From: an uncultured Butyricicoccus sp.
GTDB lineage: Bacteria; Bacillota; Clostridia; Oscillospirales; Butyricicoccaceae
Assembly (NCBI GenBank): GCA_947575935.1
Contig: CANPPM010000025.1
Coordinates: 1 to 15,025 of the forward strand
Length of the DNA stretch: 15,025 bases
Reading direction: 5' to 3'
In this document: positions 1 through 7,318 of the stretch, piece by piece
How the letters are laid out: the number at the start of each line of letters is the position of its first letter
Numbering within the stretch: the first letter of the stretch is position 1
Program-made: the position numbers and the translations under genes
Notes under the pieces: model-generated
The model's database searches: none
The model's input: only the letters and a program-made list of their open reading frames with translations
Told to the model about the DNA's origin: nothing

Positions 1-61
1 CGTTGGCCGTGGAAAACAACAGGATTGCACACAGACAAAGGGAAAGTAATCTTTTGTTCAC
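1..61 (-). CDS. Partial gene: N-terminal signal peptide of an exported protein
   Basis: The first 20 codons of a gene that continues beyond the left edge. It reads from a GTG at 61-59 as MNKRLLSLCLCAILLFSTAN: a basic N-terminus (K3, R4) followed by an uninterrupted hydrophobic core, which is a typical Sec signal peptide. An AAAGGAG ribosome binding site lies at 79-73 with 11 nt to the GTG. A competing ATG at 69-67 gives only three codons before TGA, so the GTG is preferred. The gene begins 32 nt after the stop of the large secreted protein upstream, so the two are probably cotranscribed. The mature part is not in the window, so no function can be given. Confidence 0.6.
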   Translation of the reverse strand, partial: MNKRLLSLCLCAILLFSTAN

Positions 62-93
62 GCTGTCATACGCTCCTTTATAAAGATCATGGT

Positions 94-2841
94 TTATTTG
101 GTTCGTTCAATTACGACATCCTGAACCGTTCTGTCATACTCCGGATTGAAATGGAAGGGAAGGCCCTTATCGTCCGAGGTATAATCCTCAATGAATGGCT
201 CATCGACGCCTTCGCTGATTTCCCAGATGGAGGCCTTCAGCTTGGTAGATGCGCCTGCATTATACAGGGGGACATAAAAACTGACTTCCTGATTGGGCAT
301 TTTTTTCAGAATGTAGTAATATCTGGTGGTTACAGATGCCCCGTTGATAGACTGTGTTTTATCAAACTGTGCGTAATAGAAGCGTCCGTCAATGGCATCC
401 AGAACGGTGATTTTATCAAGACCCTGCATGACTTGATCTTGAGCACGCGAAATCTTCAAGAGCTTATGATCATCGGTGGAAAGCACTTTGGTGAAATGGA
501 TGGAATAGGTCATCGGACCGGACTTGATCTTGACCGTGTGGGCCGTCTTGTCTTTCAGGTCAACCGTTACGGTGGCCTCCTTGATTTCCGTTTCCTTGCC
601 TTCAATCAATTCTTTGGATGCTTCGGGGACGTTGATTGTAACCTCAGGGTCACTCGTTTTTGCATAAACATCGACAGCCGTCTGCTTCGTGTCTGCATAA
701 GAGGACATTTTTGAGGCGTCAAGCACGGTCTCTGTTTTCAGCTCGACATCTTCAAAAAGCGGAATGGGCGTGCCGTCGGATTCCTCTAACGTGATTTCAT
801 CATCTGCAGCGGCTGCGTACATACGGTCGACAATTGTCCGCAAGGCAGCGCCGTGGGTTGCAGGAAGCGTATCTACTGTAAGGGTAACAGCGTTTTTCTG
901 TTCGTCATACGCCGCGCCGCGTTCAAGGATGGTGGGAAGATAATAGGAGGGGCGGTTTGTTTCGGTAAAGGTGAGCGTGTCCACCGTCGGGTCGGTCCCG
1001 CCATTGGGAAGTGCGTTCAAAAGCTTCCGGGTCAGGGTAATCGTTTTGCCGGTGAGCGTCTGGGGTGCGTCGCCCTTGACGACCTCAACATGGAATACGT
1101 CAACCGACTGGAACTCTGCGCTGCCCGCGCGCTGGTCGGCAAACATATATCCGTTGATGAAGTTTGCGGGTTGTGAGATGATCAGGGATACGTCTTCGTC
1201 GCGGTCGTTTGCGATAGTGGGGAGATCGTCCGCGGGCAGCTTTATCGTGCCGATGCGGGTGATGATCTCCAGATCAACATTTGCACCCTGGGCCGATACG
1301 AGGGCTTCCGCAGTGAAGGTTACTACGACCGTATCGCGTGAAGAGTTGACGACTTCGATGGCTACGGTGTTGCCGTTCTTATTTGAAGCAGCAATGAGCG
1401 GGGTGATAATATCTTCGGTCACGGTGACCGAATCCTTGCTTCCGCTTTGTACGGCAGGTAGTTTTGCCGCCGTATTTTTAGATACGCCTGTGGTATTTAC
1501 CCGGAAAGCGTAGCGCTGGGTCACTGGGACAAAATCTGACCCATAGAACTGAACCGCAAAGAATTGATCTTTCTCCGGCGCGGGGAGATAGAGGGTAGCG
1601 GAACCCGAAACATTCTGGAATCCATCGAGTGTAAATTCAGCCTTTTTCAAAGCGGAAGAGGTGTCTGCGGTACAATATCTGACCTTTGCTGCACCTTCCG
1701 GCACAGAAATGGAGAAAGCTGCCCAATATCCTTCGACAACCGGCTTGTTGAGCCCCTCCGTAGCCGGGACATAGGAAGCCAAATTGGTTGCGCTGATTTT
1801 GATGGTGTTGTCAGATGCAGCCGACAAAAATTCGTCCGTTTGGCCGTCAGCCAGCTTGACTTCATAATCTGTGTAAGGACGACTATCGTTGCATGTCAGT
1901 TCTGGGGCGTTAATATCCCCCACCTTTAGCTGTGTCCTGCGGGAAAAAATAACACTGGGCGCTTCGGCGGAAAGGCCGGTGGAATCGAGGGTTTTATAAG
2001 TCCAGGAATCCCCTGCGTAATTGGCTGATTCAGGGTACTCGATAGTGAGCAGCTTGCCAAGATATTTCTCAAATTGCTCTTGGTCTGTCATGGTATCGAA
2101 TCTTTCAAGATTATCGGTATCGGCAAAAAATCTTGCCGCTGTTTTGCTGTTGGATTCCACAGCATCAGAGTCGATGGCAGTCGTTTCATAGAATGCCGGG
2201 GCTTCTGTTTGGATGCAGTCTGCTGGATCATTTTCTGTGCCAAAGTCTATGGTGACGTCGGCAAGCTTAATCTCCATGGTGCAGCCTGGCAGTGATTCAT
2301 ACTTTACTTCTGGGTCGTTATTATTGGTGTTGACCTTGCACAGTTTTACCGTATAAATGCCGGAACCGTCTTTATCAAAAAACTTTGACGCTTTGTCCGA
2401 AACACGCAGGCTGAACGAGCGGAGATAATCCTTTGTTTCAAATTTCCCCCGGGCAGGGGTATCCCATTCTATTTTGCGCCAGGTTTCCTTGTTGTCTGTC
2501 ATCAGCTCGGAGCTGCAATCAGGATCATACTGAAGGGCTGTCTTCGGATAATGCACCATCAGCGCATATCTGGTGCTGGGCTCCAGCCCGCTGTAATGGA
2601 CGATCATGGTATCGCGCTCGCTGTCTTTCGCAGCCGGATCGTTGCTGCTATCGGATTCTGTAATGCGGTTGTTGCTGATAATCTCTTCAAATTTTTCCTC
2701 TGCCTTGGCGTTGTCCGCATAGAAATAGACGCCATGGATGGTAGGCTGGTCTGCCTCTCTGACCGCTGCGCCGGCGGTTGCGGGCAGCAATGTCAGCAGC
2801 ATGACCGCTGAAAGAAGCATTGATAAGAATCGTTTTTTCAT
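94..2841 (-). CDS. Large secreted protein of unknown function (915 aa, signal peptide)
   Basis: The start is set at the ATG at 2841, because the next residues MKKRFLSMLLSAVMLLTLLP form a textbook Sec signal peptide with likely cleavage after the AGAA at about residues 23-26, and an AAGGAGG lies 12 nt upstream. The open frame runs 48 codons further upstream but that part falls in the leader. The mature protein is acidic, rich in Thr, Asp and Ala, and looks like a chain of beta-sandwich modules. Residues about 490-558 (TVAIEV... VVVTFTAEAL... IGTIKLPADDL... DVSLIIS) resemble modules seen in S-layer-homology proteins of Clostridia, judged from memory of the pattern only. No LPXTG sorting motif, SLH repeat, C-terminal membrane helix or catalytic motif is visible, so it may be released or held by a partner. 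It is expressed from its own promoter, and a second signal-peptide gene follows. It could be a surface adhesin or structural protein, but no function is recognised. Confidence 0.8.
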   Translation of the reverse strand: MKKRFLSMLLSAVMLLTLLPATAGAAVREADQPTIHGVYFYADNAKAEEKFEEIISNNRITESDSSNDPAAKDSERDTMIVHYSGLEPSTRYALMVHYPKTALQYDPDCSSELMTDNKETWRKIEWDTPARGKFETKDYLRSFSLRVSDKASKFFDKDGSGIYTVKLCKVNTNNNDPEVKYESLPGCTMEIKLADVTIDFGTENDPADCIQTEAPAFYETTAIDSDAVESNSKTAARFFADTDNLERFDTMTDQEQFEKYLGKLLTIEYPESANYAGDSWTYKTLDSTGLSAEAPSVIFSRRTQLKVGDINAPELTCNDSRPYTDYEVKLADGQTDEFLSAASDNTIKISATNLASYVPATEGLNKPVVEGYWAAFSISVPEGAAKVRYCTADTSSALKKAEFTLDGFQNVSGSATLYLPAPEKDQFFAVQFYGSDFVPVTQRYAFRVNTTGVSKNTAAKLPAVQSGSKDSVTVTEDIITPLIAASNKNGNTVAIEVVNSSRDTVVVTFTAEALVSAQGANVDLEIITRIGTIKLPADDLPTIANDRDEDVSLIISQPANFINGYMFADQRAGSAEFQSVDVFHVEVVKGDAPQTLTGKTITLTRKLLNALPNGGTDPTVDTLTFTETNRPSYYLPTILERGAAYDEQKNAVTLTVDTLPATHGAALRTIVDRMYAAAADDEITLEESDGTPIPLFEDVELKTETVLDASKMSSYADTKQTAVDVYAKTSDPEVTINVPEASKELIEGKETEIKEATVTVDLKDKTAHTVKIKSGPMTYSIHFTKVLSTDDHKLLKISRAQDQVMQGLDKITVLDAIDGRFYYAQFDKTQSINGASVTTRYYYILKKMPNQEVSFYVPLYNAGASTKLKASIWEISEGVDEPFIEDYTSDDKGLPFHFNPEYDRTVQDVVIERTK

Positions 2842-2913
2842 TTTCCTGAGGTTCCTCCTTGTTGTCGATTTGCACAGGATAGGCGTGCATGATTTGTATA
2901 AAAACAGCTGATA

Positions 2914-2925
2914 AAAACCGGTTTT
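2914..2925. repeat. Perfect 12-bp palindrome AAAACCGGTTTT in the leader
   Basis: A perfect palindrome immediately downstream (on the mRNA) of the orphan SD. With no loop it is a better candidate for a DNA-binding dyad than for an RNA hairpin, although the flanking GAAC/CGTTTC-like bases could let the RNA fold around the SD. No known operator consensus was recognised. Confidence 0.4.
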
Positions 2926-2935
2926 CCCTCCTTTC
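2925..2935 (-). promoter_or_regulatory. Orphan SD resembling a 5' mRNA stabiliser (STAB-SD)
   Basis: The minus strand reads GAAAGGAGGGA about 60 nt after the predicted transcription start and about 85 nt before the ATG of the secreted-protein gene. No ATG, GTG or TTG lies at a usable distance after it, so it does not start a gene. The sequence matches the STAB-SD element known from the cry3A leader of Bacillus thuringiensis, where 30S binding protects the mRNA 5' end. The match is seen in the sequence; the role is inferred. Confidence 0.45.
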
Positions 2936-2968
2936 GAAACGGTTCGCATTCCTTGTATATCCATGCAG

Positions 2969-2983
2969 GCGGCATTTTGCCGC
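2969..2983 (-). other. Hairpin near the 5' end of the secreted-protein mRNA
   Basis: GCGGCA and TGCCGC form a 6-bp perfect stem around a 3-nt loop, about 11-25 nt after the predicted transcription start. A stem this close to the 5' end could hinder 5' decay together with the orphan SD just downstream. It lacks a T-run, so it is not a terminator. Confidence 0.4.
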
Positions 2984-3000
2984 ATGTTTTTACTATTTCT

Positions 3001-3029
3001 ATTTTATCACCTTTGTAACCGAATTGCAA
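3001..3029 (-). promoter_or_regulatory. Sigma-A-type promoter of the secreted-protein gene
   Basis: On the minus strand, a -35 TTGCAA (3029-3024; 4 of 6 matches) and a -10 TAAAAT (3006-3001; 5 of 6 matches) are separated by exactly 17 bp. A TG one base before the -10 (TGATAAAAT) makes it an extended -10 promoter. Transcription would start near 2994, giving a leader of about 150 nt. Confidence 0.65.
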
Positions 3030-3253
3030 CCGTTATTTCTGCAAAATCAGCCAAAACAGGAAAATTTCTGACAATCTTGTGGAAGATCGGAAATATTCGG
3101 ACAATCGGGGCGGAGAATCGACTTTTTTTGCTGTTTTGGTGCAAAATTCTTGCAATGCAGAGGAAATCATGCTAATGTTATTACGGGATTTTATATGCAT
3201 TAAAAAATAAGGGATGAGAAGGTGTAAGAGCGGGGAAAAATCCTCGTTTTGCC

Positions 3254-3302
3254 GCAAAAAAACTGCCTGTACCGGCAGGCAATTCCCTGGCGGTACAGGC
3301 AG
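3254..3302 (-). terminator. Intrinsic terminator of the pot operon
   Basis: A perfect 12-bp inverted repeat (CTGCCTGTACCG at 3263-3274 and CGGTACAGGCAG at 3291-3302) encloses a 16-nt loop. On the minus strand it is followed directly by a run of seven to eight T (3255-3262). It begins 10 nt after the potD stop codon. Confidence 0.9.
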
Positions 3303-3311
3303 AATGCAGAT

Positions 3312-4343
3312 TCAGCGCAGGATTTCAGTCCAAAGCGCACTGTAATACTCGTTGATTTCTTCCGGCAGATTGCGAAAAACCTCGCCGTTTGCGATGGTAT
3401 CCTCTCCGGGATAATGGATGGGATCGTTTTTTATCTCTTCGTCCAGCTGTTCATAGACCTCGCGCTGCGGGCTGGAATAGCCGATATATTCGGCGTTTGC
3501 GGCGGCAGCCTCGGTTGTGCACATGAAGTTGATGAATTTTTCGGCATTTTCAATGTTTTTGGCATTGGCCGGGATACACATAGCGTCTACAAAGACGTTG
3601 GTCCCTTCCTTTGGGATATAAAATGACAGATCGGGGTTATCCTCCATCATGGTGACTGCGTCGCCGTTGTAATAGGGGGCAATCAGGATTTCTTCATTGG
3701 GCAGCTTTTCCAGGATCTGGTCCATCCAGAAGCCCTGGAAATTGTCCTTGCCTGCAATGATCTTGTCGGCGGCCGCCCGCAGTTCGTCCTTGTCCGTTGT
3801 GTTCTGCGAATAGCCCAGCAGCTTGAGCGTCAGCCCAAGCGCATCCCGGGAGTTGTCAAACATTGCAGTTTGTCCGGCATATTTGGGGTTCCACAGGAGA
3901 TCCCATGAGCCGGTGTCGGCTTCGTCGACCTTTTTTGTATTGTAAATGATCCCAACCGCGCCCCAGGTATAGGGGACTGAGTAAGCTTGCTCTGGGTCGT
4001 ACTCCAAATGGGTATACTTGCTGTCAATCAGCGAATAATTGGGGATATTGTCCAGATTCAGTTTTTGCAGCATCCCTTCGTCGATCATACGGGCAATCAT
4101 ATAGTCAGAGGGAATGACCACATCATAGCTCTCGCTTTGCAGGCGGGAGTATAGGCCCTCGTTGGTTTCAAAGGTATTGTACACAACGCGGATGCCGGTC
4201 TCTTTCTCAAACTGTTGGAGCAGGTCGGTATCGATATACTCGCCCCAGTTATAGACGTTGACGACCTCGTCGGAGCTGCCGCCGCAGGCGGTCAGGCTTG
4301 TCATAAGAAGTGCAGAAAGTGCCAGTGCAAGAATTTTTTTCAA
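3312..4343 (-). CDS. potD: Polyamine ABC transporter substrate-binding lipoprotein
   Basis: Receptor that binds spermidine or putrescine outside the membrane and delivers it to PotB/PotC. The 343-residue protein starts at a TTG (4343) with GAAAGGGG 7 nt upstream. Residues 1-20 are a lipoprotein signal with lipobox L17-T-A-C20, so Cys20 should be lipidated, as expected for a Gram-positive binding protein. The mature part begins with the family hallmark VNVYNWGEYID (29-38), followed by VVIPSDY (75-81), VPYTWGAVGIIYN (123-135) and a DNSRDALG segment (163-170). That last segment aligns with the acidic ligand-contact region DDAREV of Escherichia coli PotD, with the Glu replaced by Asp167. Length is close to the family norm (E. 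coli 348 aa). Its TTG overlaps the potC stop as TTGA. The choice between spermidine and putrescine cannot be read from the sequence. Confidence 0.95.
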   Translation of the reverse strand: MKKILALALSALLMTSLTACGGSSDEVVNVYNWGEYIDTDLLQQFEKETGIRVVYNTFETNEGLYSRLQSESYDVVIPSDYMIARMIDEGMLQKLNLDNIPNYSLIDSKYTHLEYDPEQAYSVPYTWGAVGIIYNTKKVDEADTGSWDLLWNPKYAGQTAMFDNSRDALGLTLKLLGYSQNTTDKDELRAAADKIIAGKDNFQGFWMDQILEKLPNEEILIAPYYNGDAVTMMEDNPDLSFYIPKEGTNVFVDAMCIPANAKNIENAEKFINFMCTTEAAAANAEYIGYSSPQREVYEQLDEEIKNDPIHYPGEDTIANGEVFRNLPEEINEYYSALWTEILR

Positions 4344-5161
4344 TTTTCTACCCCTTTCAAAGGTTGATATTTGGGCTTTTGCGCATTTTTATGAGATTCA
4401 TCGCGGGATTGCCGGAAATTGATGATCACCAGCAGGATCAGGACCGCGAGGAATAGCAGTGTAGAGAGGGCGTTGATCTTGGGGCTGATGCGCCGCCGGG
4501 TCATTGAATAAATGACGACCGAAAGCGGCTGGCTGGTCGTGCCTGCGGTAAAATAAGAGACCACAAAGTCGTCGACCGACAGCGTGAATGCCATAATCGC
4601 GCCGGTGACAATGCCAGGCATGATTTCGGGCAGGATGACCTTTTGCAGGGCCTGTGAGGGCGTTGCACCCAGATCGAGCGCAGCTTCATACGCATTTTTA
4701 TCCAGCTGCCGCAGTTTGGGCATGACATTGAGCACAACGTAAGGGACGCTGAAGGTCGTATGCGCGAGAATCAGCGTCAGGTAGCCCTTTTCCAGCATCA
4801 GCATTGCAAATAACAGCATAAATGTGACGCCCATAATGGTATCTGAGGTCGACATCGGGATGCTGTTGACCGTCAGATAGACGCCCTTGGTGCGCCGCCG
4901 CATGCAATGGATGCCCAGCGCGGCGACCGTACCCAGGAGGGTGGAGAGCAGCGCCGAAGCAAACGCAACGATAAGCGTGACATACAGGCTGTGGATAATG
5001 GTAGAATCGCGAAACAGCTCGGCATACCAATCCAGCGTAAAGCCATGCCAGATGACGCGGCTTTTGTCTGCGTTGAAGGAAAACAGCATCAGTGTAAAAA
5101 TCGGGGCGTACAGGAACAGAAACAGGAGCAGCAGATAGAACTGCTGGAAAAAGCGTTTCAC
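4340..5161 (-). CDS. potC: Polyamine ABC transporter permease PotC
   Basis: Inner permease subunit pairing with PotB to form the membrane channel. I place the start at the GTG at 5161, which overlaps the potB TGA as GTGA and has GGAAGGGGGG about 8 nt upstream. An ATG at 5221 would add 20 charged residues (LRRRFRRGRG) read inside potB and is less likely. The resulting 273 residues fit the family (E. coli PotC 264 aa). About six hydrophobic segments are visible, the first at residues 8-28. The cytoplasmic EAA loop that docks on PotA is YEAALDLGATPSQALQKVILP (158-178), followed by the PotC-like SVDDFVVSYF (195-204). The C-terminal tail is polar (NFRQSRDESHKNAQKPKY). Confidence 0.94.
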   Translation of the reverse strand: MKRFFQQFYLLLLFLFLYAPIFTLMLFSFNADKSRVIWHGFTLDWYAELFRDSTIIHSLYVTLIVAFASALLSTLLGTVAALGIHCMRRRTKGVYLTVNSIPMSTSDTIMGVTFMLLFAMLMLEKGYLTLILAHTTFSVPYVVLNVMPKLRQLDKNAYEAALDLGATPSQALQKVILPEIMPGIVTGAIMAFTLSVDDFVVSYFTAGTTSQPLSVVIYSMTRRRISPKINALSTLLFLAVLILLVIINFRQSRDESHKNAQKPKYQPLKGVEN

Positions 5162-6015
5162 AGCAGCAGCCCCCCTTCCTCGCCGGAACCGTCGTCGAAG
5201 CGGTTCATAATCAGCATGCATAGGAAAACCAGCGCCATCATCACCAGTGCAATTGCAGAACCCAGCTGGGGATTATAGGCATTGCCCATAAACTGCAGGT
5301 CGATTAGGTCGCCGATCAGCATTTCCTTGCCGCCGCCAAGCGTTTTGGAAATGACAAAGGTCGAAACGGCTGGGACAAACACCATGGTGATGCCCGCAAT
5401 GACCCCAGGCATAGACAGCGGGAAGATCACCTTGCGGAATACCGCGCCCGAAGGCGCGCCGAGATCCTGCGCGGCCTCAATCAGCTTTTTGTCAATCTTG
5501 ATCAGCACGTTGTAAATCGGCAGTACCATAAACGGCAGAAAGTTATAGACCATGCCCAGTACGACTGCGCCGCCTGTATTGATCAGCGGCAGGTATTCGA
5601 TCGGCGCCTCGGGCCGCAGCAGCGTATTCAGCAGCCTGATCACACCGATATTTTGCAGGAATTGGTTGATGAAGCCGTTATTTTCCAGGATGGACATCCA
5701 GGCATAGGTACGCAGCAGGAAGTTCATCCACATCGGCAGCATGATCAGCATCATATAGAAATTTTGCCAGCGCGGCGGCTGCTTGCTCATGATGTATGCC
5801 AGGGGATAGCCCAGCAGCAGGCACACCACAGTGGCCGCGAACGCCAGCAGGAAAGAGCGCCCGAAGATTGAAGTATAGGAGAGCATACTCGTGAAATTGC
5901 CGAGGGTCAGCGCGCCCGATTTATCGGTGAACGCATAATAGACGACCAGCAGGATTGGCGCGATAATGAAGATCAGCATCCAAACACCGTAGGGATAGGC
6001 CATGTATTTTTTCAC
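5158..6015 (-). CDS. potB: Polyamine ABC transporter permease PotB
   Basis: First permease subunit of the transporter. It starts at a GTG (6015) overlapping the potA stop as GTGA, with CGGAGG 7 nt upstream, which supports translational coupling to potA. The 285 residues match E. coli PotB in length (285 aa in most annotations). Six hydrophobic segments are visible, beginning with VWMLIFIIAPILLVVYYAF (11-29). The EAA loop for contact with the ATPase is IEAAQDLGAPSGAVFRKVIF (179-198), followed by PLSMPG (199-204). The LPMWMNFLLRTYAW stretch (93-106) is typical of PotB-family permeases. The C-terminus is Gly/Glu-rich (DDGSGEEGGLLL). Confidence 0.95.
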   Translation of the reverse strand: MKKYMAYPYGVWMLIFIIAPILLVVYYAFTDKSGALTLGNFTSMLSYTSIFGRSFLLAFAATVVCLLLGYPLAYIMSKQPPRWQNFYMMLIMLPMWMNFLLRTYAWMSILENNGFINQFLQNIGVIRLLNTLLRPEAPIEYLPLINTGGAVVLGMVYNFLPFMVLPIYNVLIKIDKKLIEAAQDLGAPSGAVFRKVIFPLSMPGVIAGITMVFVPAVSTFVISKTLGGGKEMLIGDLIDLQFMGNAYNPQLGSAIALVMMALVFLCMLIMNRFDDGSGEEGGLLL

Positions 6016-7064
6016 TGTGCGGCCTCCGTTTTGTGCATAATATGGATATGGAACGGGACAACCGACAGCCCGACCGTTTTTCCGACCGGTTCGGCCAAAG
6101 TGGAATGCACCATAAAAGTGAAGTGCTCGGTGCGGATCATCATCTCATAATGCACGCCCTTGAATACAATCGATTCCACCACGCCCTGCAGGAGGGCGTC
6201 CCCTGGGAACGTCAGTTTGATATCCTCAGGGCGGATCACCACATCGACCGGCGTTTGTTCGCCAAAGCCTTTGTCGACGCATTCGAACGAGCGGCCGCAG
6301 AAACGGACCAGCTCGTCGCGCACCATAACGCCGTCGAGGATATTGGATTCACCGATAAAATCGGCAACAAATGCGTTGACCGGTTCGTTGTAGATGTCGG
6401 TCGGGGAGCCGATCTGCTGGATAATGCCGTGGTTCATGACCACGACGGTGTCGCTCATCGTGAGGGCCTCTTCCTGGTCGTGCGTAACATAGATAAAGGT
6501 AATTCCGGTTGACTGCTGGATTTTTTTCAGTTCCAGCTGCATGTCCTTGCGCAGTTTTAAATCCAGTGCGCCCAGCGGTTCGTCCAGAAGGAGCACCCGG
6601 GGCTGCATCACAAGCGCGCGTGCGATGGCAACGCGCTGCTGCTGGCCGCCTGAAAGCGATGTAACCTTACGCCGTTCAAAGCCGCGCAGTCCGACCAGCT
6701 CAAGCATTGTCCGGACCTTGGTCTGGATCTCCTGTTCGCCAAGCTTACGCAGCCGCAGGCCAAATGCAATATTTTCAGCAACATCCAGGTGGGGGAAAAG
6801 CGCATACCGCTGGAATACCGTATTGATCTCCCGTTTATAGGGGGGGATATCATTGAGGCGGCGGCCTTCAAACAATACGTCGCCGCTGGTCGGGCTCTCA
6901 AAACCGCCGATAATACGCAGTGTTGTCGTCTTGCCGCAGCCCGAAGGGCCAAGCAGCGTCACAAATTCACGATTTCGAATCGAAAGGGATATACCCTTTA
7001 ATACCTGCTCACCATCGAATTCCTTTTCGATGCACTTCAGTTCGATCAGGCACTTTTTTTCCAA
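6012..7064 (-). CDS. potA: Polyamine ABC transporter ATP-binding protein PotA
   Basis: ATPase that powers polyamine import on the cytoplasmic face. Numbered from the farther TTG (7079), it shows Walker A GPSGCGKT (44-51), Q-loop Gln90, the ABC signature LSGGQQQR (142-149), Walker B VLLLDEP (162-168) and the H-loop His200, followed by a C-terminal TOBE-like domain (about 245-350) with VVIRPEDIKL. The start is uncertain. Both candidates are TTG: 7079 has only a weak purine tract upstream, while 7064 has GGGGG at 8 nt and gives a start MEKKCLIELK close to the usual family beginning, so 7064 is used. G-rich SDs are common in this window (potC, potD, carB). It is the first gene of the operon, about 60-75 nt after its promoter. 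Confidence 0.95.
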   Translation of the reverse strand: MEKKCLIELKCIEKEFDGEQVLKGISLSIRNREFVTLLGPSGCGKTTTLRIIGGFESPTSGDVLFEGRRLNDIPPYKREINTVFQRYALFPHLDVAENIAFGLRLRKLGEQEIQTKVRTMLELVGLRGFERRKVTSLSGGQQQRVAIARALVMQPRVLLLDEPLGALDLKLRKDMQLELKKIQQSTGITFIYVTHDQEEALTMSDTVVVMNHGIIQQIGSPTDIYNEPVNAFVADFIGESNILDGVMVRDELVRFCGRSFECVDKGFGEQTPVDVVIRPEDIKLTFPGDALLQGVVESIVFKGVHYEMMIRTEHFTFMVHSTLAEPVGKTVGLSVVPFHIHIMHKTEAAQ

Positions 7065-7128
7065 TCTATACGCCCCCAATTCTTTCTCTCAATTTACGGG
7101 CGGCGGGGGCCGTCCATTTCATAGATAC

Positions 7129-7156
7129 ATTTTAAATCAAATACGCGAAAAGTCAA
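7129..7156 (-). promoter_or_regulatory. Promoter of the potABCD operon
   Basis: On the minus strand, a -35 TTGACT (7156-7151; 5 of 6 matches) and a -10 TAAAAT (7134-7129; 5 of 6) are 16 bp apart. The DNA upstream of the -35 (7157-7190) is very AT-rich with A and T tracts, which could act as an UP element. Transcription would begin near 7122, leaving a short GC-rich leader (GGACGGCCCCCGCC region, 7097-7117) before the potA start. Confidence 0.65.
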
Positions 7157-7250
7157 TAAATTTCGGTAAAATAACGCAAATTTTTTATTGCCTTTGCCGC
7201 CCCTTCGAACCGCTGCCGCGCAGATCCGGCGGTATGGGGCGCATGCGGGC

Positions 7251-7289
7251 GAAAGGAAGACCGGCCCGCCATAGGGACAGCGGGCCGGT
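7251..7289 (-). terminator. Terminator hairpin after carB
   Basis: A perfect 10-bp GC-rich inverted repeat (ACCGGCCCGC at 7260-7269, GCGGGCCGGT at 7280-7289) with a 10-nt loop lies 30 nt after the carB stop. On the minus strand it is followed by TCTTCCTTTC, which is T-rich but not a clean T-run, so termination may be imperfect or factor-assisted. Confidence 0.6.
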
Positions 7290-7318
7290 TGGGTCCAAAG
7301 GGAGGGAGAGGAGATGTT

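Larger units (their letters stand above)
2842..3311. other. Gene-free region between potD and the secreted-protein gene
   Basis: This 470-base stretch holds no convincing gene. Its left part (2842-2994) is the transcribed leader of the secreted-protein gene, with a TGCAC/GTGCA mini-hairpin (2871-2889), the AAAACCGGTTTT palindrome, an orphan SD and a GCGGCA/TGCCGC hairpin. The promoter lies at 3001-3029. The right end holds the potD terminator (3254-3302). Between about 3030 and 3253 the DNA is AT-rich. A weak plus-strand hairpin with G-U wobble, CGGGG/CCTCG followed by TTTT (about 3232-3250), is the only other structure seen. Confidence 0.6.

Noticed and set aside
25..1513. Plus-strand frames at 25-714, 853-1176 and 971-1513
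   Set aside because: They are antisense to the secreted-protein gene, lack convincing SDs, and give low-complexity or cysteine-scattered peptides.
2687..2890. Leader peptide starting at the ATG at 2890 (minus strand)
   Set aside because: The SD-like GAAAGGAGGGA is about 35 nt away, far beyond usable spacing, and the frame mostly overlaps the secreted-protein gene in another frame.
2842..2985. N-terminal extension of the secreted protein by 48 residues
   Set aside because: It would bury the signal peptide inside the protein and overlaps the leader elements.
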